From the NCBI RefSeq assembly GCF_005144865.1, contig NZ_SWFM01000001.1, forward strand, positions 620,001 to 684,000: a stretch of 64,000 nucleotides of DNA. The letters are read 5' to 3'. Positions 36,869 through 44,213 of this stretch are shown one piece after another. A model generated the notes under the pieces. It was not told the origin of the DNA. It saw only the letters and a program-made list of their open reading frames with translations, and ran no database searches. The position numbers and the translations under genes were made by a program. How positions within the stretch are numbered: position 1 is the stretch's first letter; the number at the start of each line of letters is the position of its first letter. The DNA comes from Guptibacillus hwajinpoensis (lineage in GTDB: Bacteria; Bacillota; Bacilli; Bacillales; Guptibacillaceae).

Positions 36869-37726
36869 CTAGTCATTTAACAATTCCATAAATTTCTGTA
36901 CTTGCTTAAGCTGCATCGCTGTGTCATTTGTTAATAACCATGTGTCTCTTTTCAGTGGAGCCCCTTCTCGGTCTGAAAGAGGAATGCGGAAAAACTCTTT
37001 ATCATCCTCTGTAATGCTAATCGAAGGCAAGATAGCATAGCCTATACCATTTAATGCCATTTGCTTACAAGTTTCAATTTGATCGACCACAATCGTCTTT
37101 TTCGGTGGAGCAAAAGACTGAGTTTGCCACCAGGCCTGAATTTCTTGAAAGTAAGTCGAATCGCTTTTAAATTGAATAAAAGGCTTTTCAGTTTCCTGCA
37201 ATTCATCAATGGACTTTATCTTAGTATCAACGAGGTATAGTTCATCTGACAGTAAGTACTGACTCCTTCCTCTCCAATCTGGTTTGCCCCGAATAATTCC
37301 TACATGTATATCATCTTCGTATAAGTATCGTAATATGTCACTGCTCCACCCTGTTACAAGTGATATTTTCACACTTGGATAATGCTCAACGAATTTCTTT
37401 AGGACTGCAGGAAGCCAATATTGGCCAATAATAGAGGCTACTGCAAGCTTTAGCGTTCCATGAACTTCAGAGCTAAGTGCCGTTAACGCTTCATACACCT
37501 TCTCTTCTCTACGCAATGTGTCATTTGCAAATGAAATAATCCGTTCGCCAGCCGGCGTAATCGTAAGACCTTTCTGAGACCTGAGAAAAATCGAAACACC
37601 CCATGCTTTCTCAATTGACTGAAGCCTCTGACTAAGTGCTGGTTGTGACACATACAATCGCTCAGCGGCTCTTCGCATATTTTTTTCTTCTGCCAGAATG
37701 GAAAGAACTTGATATTCTGAACTCAT
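36869..37726 (-). CDS. ccpC: LysR-type regulator CcpC (citrate-responsive)
   Basis: A 285-residue LysR-type regulator. The HTH is in MRRAAERLYVSQPALSQRLQ (about residues 17-36), then the linker helix and a type 2 periplasmic-binding fold. Segments such as ITGWSSDILRYLYEDDIH-like VTGWSSDILRYLYEDD, PFIQFKSDSTYFQEI and VDQIETCKQMALNGIGYAIL closely match B. subtilis CcpC (YkuM). CcpC represses citZ and citB and answers to citrate. ATG at 37726 follows GGGGGAG. It lies downstream of a 104-bp gap from dapH, as yku genes do in B. subtilis. Confidence 0.88.
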   Translation of the reverse strand: MSSEYQVLSILAEEKNMRRAAERLYVSQPALSQRLQSIEKAWGVSIFLRSQKGLTITPAGERIISFANDTLRREEKVYEALTALSSEVHGTLKLAVASIIGQYWLPAVLKKFVEHYPSVKISLVTGWSSDILRYLYEDDIHVGIIRGKPDWRGRSQYLLSDELYLVDTKIKSIDELQETEKPFIQFKSDSTYFQEIQAWWQTQSFAPPKKTIVVDQIETCKQMALNGIGYAILPSISITEDDKEFFRIPLSDREGAPLKRDTWLLTNDTAMQLKQVQKFMELLND

Positions 37727-37857
37727 AAGCAATCACTCCCCCCTTTATCTACGGTTCCTCTATAAGTTATTCTTATCACAAATCATCATTATAATCTAAT
37801 TTCGTTATGGTTGGAAGGATAATATACTGTAGGAAGAACCACAAAAGGGTGATGTTA

Positions 37858-38598
37858 ATGGAGTGGTTATGGCTATTCGGAATTGGTGTTATTGCAACTT
37901 TCATAGGAACGTTATCTGGAAGCGGTGGTCTGATTAATGTTCCTGCTATGATGTTACTTGGTCTCCCTATTCATTCCATCATATCAGCGAACAAATTCTC
38001 AAACATGCTTAGTTCTTTTTCAAGCTTTTATGTATTGCTAAGACGAAAAGAATTGTCGATGACAGCAGCAATGAAGACGGGCCCAATTGCACTTGCCGGC
38101 GGTATACTAGGGGGATTATTCGCTTCTTCTCTCTCCCAACAAGCGCTTCAACTCTTCGCAGGCGGAATGCTCATTCTAGCACTTGGTTTATCATTTATAA
38201 GGAAGAAAGAATCCAACCATTTGTCTAGAAATGTTCCTACAAAAGCACTTCCTTTTGTTGGTGTAATCGGGTGGTATGATGGCACATTTGGACCAGGTCA
38301 AGCAACACTCCAAATGCATTTATTCCGTCAAGTTGGCATCTCCTACCTTACTTCAATTGGGTTAACAAGATTCAATACCTTTTTAAGTTGCACAGGAGCA
38401 GTTGTTGTCTATTTCTTCAGTGGACATTTAAATATGATGATTGCTATTCCACTTGCTGTAGGTTCAATTACGGGAGCTCAACTTTCGATAAGGATAGCCG
38501 ACAAACTTACGCTAGGTCAAGTTAACTGGTTACTACGTTCAATGACGATCCTACTGATTTTACAGGTGTGTTATAACATTTTCACAAAACAATTCTAG
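37858..38598 (+). CDS. TauE/SafE-family membrane transporter
   Basis: A 246-residue membrane protein with about seven to eight helices in two repeats. The first begins IGVIATFIGTLSGSGGLINV with the typical GSGGG-like turn, and the second has GVIGWYDGTFGPGQATLQM. The family exports or imports sulfite, sulfoacetate or other small organic anions. The ATG at 37858 is used, six bases after GGGTG. It is divergent from ccpC and followed by a VOC gene after 12 bases. Confidence 0.85.
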   Translation: MEWLWLFGIGVIATFIGTLSGSGGLINVPAMMLLGLPIHSIISANKFSNMLSSFSSFYVLLRRKELSMTAAMKTGPIALAGGILGGLFASSLSQQALQLFAGGMLILALGLSFIRKKESNHLSRNVPTKALPFVGVIGWYDGTFGPGQATLQMHLFRQVGISYLTSIGLTRFNTFLSCTGAVVVYFFSGHLNMMIAIPLAVGSITGAQLSIRIADKLTLGQVNWLLRSMTILLILQVCYNIFTKQF

Positions 38599-38610
38599 GA
38601 GTGATGTGCC

Positions 38611-38979
38611 ATGTCCATACAGTATAAACGCCTCCACCATATTCAAATCTGCATCCCACCTCAGCAAGAGGACATTGCTAGAGATTTCTATTTAAACACA
38701 CTTGGTTTTCAAGAAATAAACAAACCTGAACAGTTAAGAAATAACGGCGGATTCTGGTTAAAGGTAGCAAACATTGAAGTACACATTGGCGTAGAAAAAA
38801 TGGGCGTACCAGGGAAAAGGCACCCTGCTTTTGAAGTAGTGGATATCGAGGAAGCAAGGAAGCATCTTGTAAAGAATAACGTTCCCATTCAAGAGGATAC
38901 CCAAATTGATGGATATGAACGGTTCTCATTTTTTGATCCTTTCCAAAACCGAATTGAATTCTTATCACGAACCATTTGA
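38611..38979 (+). CDS. VOC/glyoxalase-superfamily protein
   Basis: A 122-residue protein with two beta-alpha-beta-beta-beta modules. The first metal-ligand position is in LHHIQICI and the others in EVHIGVEK and in RIEFLSRT, so the divalent metal site appears intact. No substrate can be named: family members include glyoxalases, dioxygenases and antibiotic-resistance proteins. Start ATG 38611 with a TAGGAGTGATGTGCC site. Co-directional with and 12 bases after the TauE-type gene. Confidence 0.8.
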   Translation: MSIQYKRLHHIQICIPPQQEDIARDFYLNTLGFQEINKPEQLRNNGGFWLKVANIEVHIGVEKMGVPGKRHPAFEVVDIEEARKHLVKNNVPIQEDTQIDGYERFSFFDPFQNRIEFLSRTI

Positions 38980-39008
38980 ACCCAGCTCACGAGCGAGCCG
39001 GGTTTCCT
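38979..39008. terminator. Terminator between VOC and MFS genes
   Basis: Stem AACCCAGCTC / GAGCCGGGTT with one mismatch and a 6-base loop, followed by TCCTTTCTT on the + strand. It overlaps the 3' end of the MFS gene. Confidence 0.55.
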
Positions 39009-40513
39009 TTCTTAGATGGTTTTGGAATAAAAAGCACCAAAACAAAGCTTATAAGTGCAAGCACCATTACACCACCGTATACCCATTTAAGTGAAATGGT
39101 TAAACCGTTTTGTAATAGGTCAAGTAGCGAAGGATCAAGAGTCTCCCTTTTCGTTTCATCGAGTAGTTGATTAGCAGAATTAATTGATATGTCTTTATTA
39201 GCCGCTCTTTCCGTTAAGTAGTGTTGAAGTCTGCTATTTAGTATACCACCAAGGAGAGCTGCACCGACTGCACTGCCTAATGTTCTCATAAACATATTTG
39301 TAGCCGTCGCAATTCCTCGCTGTTGCCATGATACTGAGCCTTGAATTGCTACAATAAACGTTGTGGATGTTAATCCCATTCCAACTCCTATGAAAAACGA
39401 GCCCACCCCTGCAAAAATAGGACCTAACTCAGGTGTCATAACTAGATAAATGCTAGAACCGACTATAAGAGAAATGCCACCGAGTACCGATGTTGTTCTG
39501 AAACCAATTTTGATAACTAGATTTCCAGCAGCTGTTGAAGCAATCGGCCACCCAATAGACATTGTTGTTAACGTGAAACCTGCCACAATTGGTGATTGCT
39601 CCATCACTCCCTGAACAAAGGTAGGTAAAAAGCTTGAGACACCAATTAAAATAATCCCTGTTGTAAATGTGACAGAATTTGAAATTGCAATAACCGGACT
39701 GCTCCAAATACCAAGCGGCATTATAGGTTCTTTCGCTTTCCTTTCAACATGAAAAAACAGTGAGATTCCAGCTGCAGATAAAATAATTAGACCTAAAATT
39801 GGTAACGAAGTCCACTCCCAGTGTACACCGCCTTCTATTAATACAATCATTAAAGCACTAACCGAAACGAGTAATAACCCTGCTCCTGCATAGTCAATTG
39901 ATTTCTTTTCTTTATCGATTGTTTCATGCAACAAAAGCAGAATGCCAATAAGTGATAGAATACCAAGTGGGATATTCATCCAAAAAACCCATGACCAATC
40001 GATATACTGAACGAAAAGACCACCAAGGGCTGGCCCAGCTATAGCAGAAATTCCCCACACACTTGCTAAATAACCTTGAATCTTCGCCCTTTCTTCCATT
40101 GAATACATATCTCCAACGATTGTAAGCGCGATAGGTTGAACAGCACCTGCACCAACACCTTGAATTAAACGGTAAATAACGAGTGCTTCCATCGATTCTG
40201 CAAATCCGCACAATAATGAACCGATCAGGAAAACGACAATACCAATTGTATAAATAGGTTTACGACCGAAAAGATCTGAAAGTTTACCAAACAACAAAAC
40301 AGTTATAGCTGACATAAGAAGATAAGCCGAAAAGACCCAACTGAACTTTGAAAATCCCCCAAGATCACCGACAATTCCTGGCATCGCTGTGGAAACAATT
40401 GTTCCTTCAATTGCTGCCATAAACATGCCAATTATAATCGCTACAAGAACAAGTGGTCGGTTAGTTTCTTTCCTCTTATAACTTTGTACAATTTGATTTG
40501 TTAACGGTTTCAT
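38987..40513 (-). CDS. MFS multidrug exporter, DHA2 (EmrB/14-helix) type
   Basis: A 508-residue membrane protein with about 14 helices. Typical motifs are IGMFMAAIEGTIVSTAMPGI in helix 1, motif A GKLSDLFGRKP, and motif C-like VWGISAIAGPALGGLFVQY in helix 5. A cytosolic/ extracellular loop near residues 440-480 (NKDISINSANQLLDETKRE) separates the last two helices. This class exports drugs or lipophilic compounds using H+. The substrate is not known. ATG at 40513 after GGAGTTGAAAAG. Confidence 0.9.
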   Translation of the reverse strand: MKPLTNQIVQSYKRKETNRPLVLVAIIIGMFMAAIEGTIVSTAMPGIVGDLGGFSKFSWVFSAYLLMSAITVLLFGKLSDLFGRKPIYTIGIVVFLIGSLLCGFAESMEALVIYRLIQGVGAGAVQPIALTIVGDMYSMEERAKIQGYLASVWGISAIAGPALGGLFVQYIDWSWVFWMNIPLGILSLIGILLLLHETIDKEKKSIDYAGAGLLLVSVSALMIVLIEGGVHWEWTSLPILGLIILSAAGISLFFHVERKAKEPIMPLGIWSSPVIAISNSVTFTTGIILIGVSSFLPTFVQGVMEQSPIVAGFTLTTMSIGWPIASTAAGNLVIKIGFRTTSVLGGISLIVGSSIYLVMTPELGPIFAGVGSFFIGVGMGLTSTTFIVAIQGSVSWQQRGIATATNMFMRTLGSAVGAALLGGILNSRLQHYLTERAANKDISINSANQLLDETKRETLDPSLLDLLQNGLTISLKWVYGGVMVLALISFVLVLFIPKPSKKGNPARS

Positions 40514-40537
40514 CTTTTCAACTCCGTATATGTAAAA

Positions 40538-40559
40538 AACCCGGTGTAACTACCGGGTT
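40538..40559 (-). terminator. darB terminator
   Basis: Stem AACCCGGT / ACCGGGTT with a 6-base loop, then TTTTTTAC on the minus strand. Confidence 0.75.
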
Positions 40560-40565
40560 AACTTA

Positions 40566-41021
40566 CTAAGATCCTCTAACAGAAGATTCGTGCAAATAAC
40601 GATTCACAAATTTCAAGAGCGCTCTTCTCGTTAAAATTCCTTTGAATATATTCTCATCATCAACAACACATAAAAAAGGATGATCAATTGAAAGCTTTAA
40701 TCCTTTAAAAAAGCCCTCATTCTCATTAATACAAGGAATTTCTGTATTCATAACATCTTCGACTACAAATTCACTTAATTTCTCAAATTCAATTCGCTCA
40801 ATCCCTAGAATAGAATCTAGAATGAGCGGCTGACTTATTAATCCTTTTAGCCGATACTGAGTATCAAGAACAGGTATAGAAGAATAGCCAGATTTAATTA
40901 AAATAAGCATGGCGTGTTCCAATGGGTTGGTTAGTTGAACATGCGCGACTTTTTCTGCGGAAATGACGAGTTCATCAATTCCTGTTTCATACAAATTAGG
41001 TAAATCCATATGTTTAGCCAT
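40566..41021 (-). CDS. darB: CBS-domain c-di-AMP receptor DarB/CbpB
   Basis: A 151-residue protein made of two CBS motifs. Segments KVAHVQLTNPLEHAMLILIK, GYSSIPVLDTQYRLKGLIS and LGIERIEFEKLSEFVVEDVM match B. subtilis YkuL, later named DarB (CbpB). In B. subtilis the apo form binds Rel and pyruvate carboxylase, and c-di-AMP blocks this, linking potassium status with (p)ppGpp and carbon metabolism. The assignment rests on my reading of sequence similarity. ATG at 41021 after GAGGGGACG. Neighbours are not those of B. subtilis on both sides, though the yku context is near. Confidence 0.82.
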   Translation of the reverse strand: MAKHMDLPNLYETGIDELVISAEKVAHVQLTNPLEHAMLILIKSGYSSIPVLDTQYRLKGLISQPLILDSILGIERIEFEKLSEFVVEDVMNTEIPCINENEGFFKGLKLSIDHPFLCVVDDENIFKGILTRRALLKFVNRYLHESSVRGS

Positions 41022-41123
41022 TTAAAACGTCCCCTCAAGCATGATTCGCCTTGTATTATTTCTGTAATGAAGGTCTTTTATTATAGTAACACGAAAGGGG
41101 ATTGTCCGTTAACTGTTACTCGC

Positions 41124-41855
41124 TTAATGCTCATAAATCATTTTTCGAGTCATGCCTCCATCAACTACCAGGTTCTCTCCTGTTACAAAATCATTATCTG
41201 GATTGGATAAAAAGAGACAAGCTCTTCCAATATCTGATGGTTTGCCAACTCTTCCAGATGGGTGCTGTTCGTGATCAATATCTCGTAAAGACGCATAATT
41301 TTCTACTTCAATCCATCCTGGACTAATGGAATTAACAGTAATGTTATCTTTTGAAAGAGAGATTGCCAGAGCATGTGATAAAGCAACAATACCACCTTTT
41401 GTAGCAGCATATGCTTCACTATTCGGTTCAGACATTGAAGCTCTAGTCGAAGCTATATTAATAATAGATCCGCCTCCACTCTTTCTCATGAGACCTGCAG
41501 CAGCACGAGAGCCTAGAAACACACTTCGTAAGTTCGTATTTATGACGTGATCCCATTCCTCAACTGATAATTCATCCATTTGTTTAAAAGCTGATAAACC
41601 AGCATTGTTAATAAGGACATCAAGACGACCGTATTTCTCCTCTACATGGTTAATTAATTGTTGAATGTGTTCAGGATTACTAACATCTGTCACGATAACA
41701 TCAGAAGAATCATCCTTCATTAAACGAGCAGTTTCTTTACACCCTTCTTCATTTACATCGGCTAGAATTACTTGACTACCTCTTTCAGAATAAGCAATGG
41801 CTACCCCTCTACCAATTCCGTGCCCTGCTCCTGTTACGATCACAACTTCCTTCAT
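41124..41855 (-). CDS. SDR-family oxidoreductase
   Basis: A 243-residue classical short-chain dehydrogenase. The nucleotide motif is VTGAGHGIGRG (residues 6-16), NAG is in LINNAGLS, the catalytic Ser is in IINIASTR, and the YxxxK is YAATKGG. The acidic residue after the second strand (LADVNEEG) suggests NAD(H) rather than NADP(H). The C-terminal GENLVVDGGMT is typical. Substrate unknown. It precedes darB on the same strand and follows the CorA gene by 11 bases. Confidence 0.9.
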   Translation of the reverse strand: MKEVVIVTGAGHGIGRGVAIAYSERGSQVILADVNEEGCKETARLMKDDSSDVIVTDVSNPEHIQQLINHVEEKYGRLDVLINNAGLSAFKQMDELSVEEWDHVINTNLRSVFLGSRAAAGLMRKSGGGSIINIASTRASMSEPNSEAYAATKGGIVALSHALAISLSKDNITVNSISPGWIEVENYASLRDIDHEQHPSGRVGKPSDIGRACLFLSNPDNDFVTGENLVVDGGMTRKMIYEH

Positions 41856-41866
41856 ATATGAGCCTC

Positions 41867-42940
41867 CTAAAACCAGTTTTTACGTTTGAAGTAAACAAGC
41901 ATCATTCCTGTAATAATAATCATTACAATCCAAACCGTTGGATAGCTCCACTTCCAGTCCAATTCTGGCATGTTCGTAAAGTTCATTCCATAAATACCTG
42001 CAATAAATGTTAAAGGGATAAAAATCGTTGATACAATTGTGAGAACTTTCATAATTTCATTCATTTTCATGCTTAAGCTGGAGTAATATACATCTAGTAA
42101 ACCATAAAGTTGACCTCTTGAAGTTTCAACCATGTCGTTTGCTTGAACAATATGGTCGTGGATATCCTGTAAATAGAACGAAATGTCTTCTTTTATATAC
42201 GATACTTTACGATTAATCAATTTATTTACTACTTCACGAACGGGCCAAACCGTTTTCTTAAGTTGTAAAATTGTATTTTTGTACTCATTAATATCCTGCA
42301 ATGAGTGATTATCCGGATTTTCCATAATCATTCCTTCAAGTTCAGCAATTCGATCATCCATCTCATCCATAATGATGAGATACTGATCAAAAATCACATC
42401 CATCAAAGAATAAAAGAGAAAGTCCGCTCCTGCCTTCCTTATTCTCCCTTTACTTTCCTTTAACTGAAGTCTAACAGGATCGAATAAATCTCCATGTTTT
42501 TCTTGAAAGGTAATGACAGTGTTCTCTGTTAGGATAAAGCCTACCTGTTCAATGTCGAGCTCAGTGCTATCTGGTGCTAAATCAAGCATTTTCACGATGG
42601 CAAGCAAGTGATCTTCAAAAAAATCGATCTTTGGTCTATGTTCCGTATTTAAAATATCTTCTGTCGTTAATGGATGTAAACCAATCATCTTACTAATTTC
42701 ATCTACTAATTGAACGTTATGTACACCATCCACGTTAATCCAGGTCACTTTCTCTGAGTGAAACACTTCTCTCAATTTTTCCATTGAAATGTCTTGATAT
42801 TCGTTAATTTCTTGATCATCAAACTCAAAAGCTGTAACTGTTACTTTCTCTGTTTTCTCGTCACCTATGTAAACAAGAGAGCCTGGGGGCATGCCTTTCT
42901 TCTGTGTACGATTTTTTCTAAGTCTTTTACGAATCCCCAT
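41867..42940 (-). CDS. corA: CorA-family divalent cation transporter
   Basis: A 357-residue protein. The large N-terminal cytosolic domain (1-290) is alpha/beta with a long acidic helix, followed by two membrane helices: the first ends at the signature GMN in IYGMNFTNMPELDW, the second at about residues 330-350. A basic tail (FKRKNWF) follows. It transports Mg2+ or Co2+ or related ions as a pentamer. ATG 42940 is 8 bases behind GAGGTG. The sequence is close to the YfjQ group of Bacillus. Confidence 0.92.
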   Translation of the reverse strand: MGIRKRLRKNRTQKKGMPPGSLVYIGDEKTEKVTVTAFEFDDQEINEYQDISMEKLREVFHSEKVTWINVDGVHNVQLVDEISKMIGLHPLTTEDILNTEHRPKIDFFEDHLLAIVKMLDLAPDSTELDIEQVGFILTENTVITFQEKHGDLFDPVRLQLKESKGRIRKAGADFLFYSLMDVIFDQYLIIMDEMDDRIAELEGMIMENPDNHSLQDINEYKNTILQLKKTVWPVREVVNKLINRKVSYIKEDISFYLQDIHDHIVQANDMVETSRGQLYGLLDVYYSSLSMKMNEIMKVLTIVSTIFIPLTFIAGIYGMNFTNMPELDWKWSYPTVWIVMIIITGMMLVYFKRKNWF

Positions 42941-43050
42941 CACTATTTCACCTCAATTCATTTCTAAAATACCCTATTATCATCATTTAAAAACCTTAAA
43001 CACACTTCGCACTAGGGGTGGATTAGATACCACTTATCTTACATTTAGCA

Positions 43051-43220
43051 CAAGGGTCTTTTCGTATAAATTGTTGCTATAAGCGTGGGTTAATTTCCGC
43101 TCCAGGATGCTCGCTTTCCTTGGTGCGGGCGGTGAGCCTCCTTCCACTCCAATTAGCTAAGTGTGGTTTTTTATATAAAAATTCTTTCAAAAGCAACAAT
43201 CTTTTAGATAAGAGCCTTTG
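43051..43220. repeat. Dispersed intergenic repeat, core with internal deletion (copy D)
   Basis: About 170 bp in the 392-bp gap 42941-43332. CAAGGGTCTTTTCGTATAAA then TTGTTGC at the left is inverted against CAACAATCTTTTAGATAAGA at the right. It keeps GCTCCAGGATGCTCGCTTTC and GGTGCGGGCGGTGAGCCTCC but has lost the CACCTGTCCCGC half. Confidence 0.8.
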
Positions 43221-43317
43221 TAAAAGATACACACATAGCTGCTTGAAGTGGAAAGTGGGTAGGAGAGGGAATCAACCGTATTTTAGCACCAATCTCTGCA
43301 ACAACAGGCAATAAAAA

Positions 43318-43334
43318 AACCCGCATTGCGGGTT
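43318..43334 (-). terminator. Terminator of the 52-residue gene
   Basis: An 8-bp stem AACCCGCA / TGCGGGTT followed by TTTTTATTG on the minus strand, directly at the stop codon. Confidence 0.7.
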
Positions 43335-43491
43335 AGAAAATATCCTCCTTTTTAATGATTTCCTCATAATCCCTCCATAAAAACTCCCGATCATACGCAG
43401 CGGAATCCGTTTTTATGCCATTCCACATTACATTCATAAATAAGGCCAGTCCTAAAAACATAACGAGTAATATGAGCATGACTAACGCCAT
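43333..43491 (-). CDS. Small single-helix membrane protein (52 residues)
   Basis: ATG at 43491 behind AAGGGGGTAGGTT opens 52 codons. Residues 1-22 are a hydrophobic helix (ALVMLILLVMFLGLALFMNV). The rest is a charged cytosolic tail with TDSAAYDREFLWRDYEEII. It was too short for the ORF list but has a ribosome site and its own terminator. Unrecognised; the pattern fits many small regulatory membrane proteins. Confidence 0.6.
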   Translation of the reverse strand: MALVMLILLVMFLGLALFMNVMWNGIKTDSAAYDREFLWRDYEEIIKKEDIF

Positions 43492-43636
43492 AACCTACCC
43501 CCTTAAACTCTTTTCTATCAAGGTATGATTGTCCGAAGTGAGAAATGTCTGAATAAACAGCAAATTAGGTTATTCTTTTTAAAGTGTTGGGTATGGTTGG
43601 TTATGAAGATACTAATAAGCATAGGAGGTGAAAAAG

Positions 43637-43786
43637 TTGGACTATTCTCGAGAGGATGTTAAACAGATAGAGGAAAAGGCGAAAAAAGATCAGCACCGAG
43701 CAGAGAAAGCTAGAAAGGTAGTGAAAGAGGCTAAGAAGAATGCGAATCCCCAGCGTGAACACAATGAATTCCCTTCAAATGAGTGA
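43637..43786 (+). CDS. Small charged helical protein (49 residues)
   Basis: TTG at 43637 after TAGGAGGTGAAAAAG, a consensus ribosome site, opens 49 codons with a strong terminator 3 bases after the stop. The protein is almost pure Lys/Glu/Arg/Gln helix (DVKQIEEKAKKDQHRAEKAR), with a short polar tail. Unrecognised. Context gives no clue to a role. Confidence 0.6.
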   Translation: MDYSREDVKQIEEKAKKDQHRAEKARKVVKEAKKNANPQREHNEFPSNE

Positions 43787-43788
43787 TT

Positions 43789-43829
43789 AAAAAAGATGTC
43801 CCATATCATAGATGAGGGACATCTTTTTT
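43789..43829. terminator. Bidirectional terminator
   Basis: A 14-bp stem AAAAAAGATGTCCC / GGGACATCTTTTTT with a 13-base loop between convergent genes. Confidence 0.8.
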
Positions 43830-43831
43830 AC

Positions 43832-44212
43832 TTATCGTTCGATATTTAATTCAATTAAGTTCCCATCAGGATCAGAGACAAATATCTGAGCGAAACCACT
43901 TTTACTGTAGTAATTTTCTTGTATTTCGACTCCGGTTGATTTTAACCATTCTAATGTTTCTTCGTAGCTCTTGACACGAAATGCAAAGTGACCTTCTTTC
44001 GATGTAAGTTCTCCTGTACCTCGTAGTGTTGAGGCTTCAGGATAAACGATAAGATGCAGTTGCTGACTGCCAACTTGATACCAGGCACCAGGAAAATCAA
44101 AGTCAGGTCTTTCAATTTCATTTAAGCAAAGAACGTTTCTATAAAATGATTTCGCTCTGTCAAGGTCAGTTACAGCAAGACTTACATGATGAAGATATTC
44201 AATCATAACCAA
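43832..44212 (-). CDS. VOC/glyoxalase-superfamily protein
   Basis: A 126-residue protein of two VOC modules. Metal-ligand positions appear in LHHVSLAV, in LHLIVYPE, in GHFAFRVK and in NLIELNIE, so all four are kept. TTG at 44212 is used because GGAGAG stands 6 bases upstream and the ATG two codons on is too far. The gene starts one base from the stop of the histidine-kinase gene, so it is coupled to it. Substrate unknown. Confidence 0.8.
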   Translation of the reverse strand: MVMIEYLHHVSLAVTDLDRAKSFYRNVLCLNEIERPDFDFPGAWYQVGSQQLHLIVYPEASTLRGTGELTSKEGHFAFRVKSYEETLEWLKSTGVEIQENYYSKSGFAQIFVSDPDGNLIELNIER

Positions 44213-44213
44213 T

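Noticed and set aside
42891-43314. Short plus-strand frames
   Set aside because: The first is antisense to corA and the second runs through repeat copy D; neither has protein-like composition.
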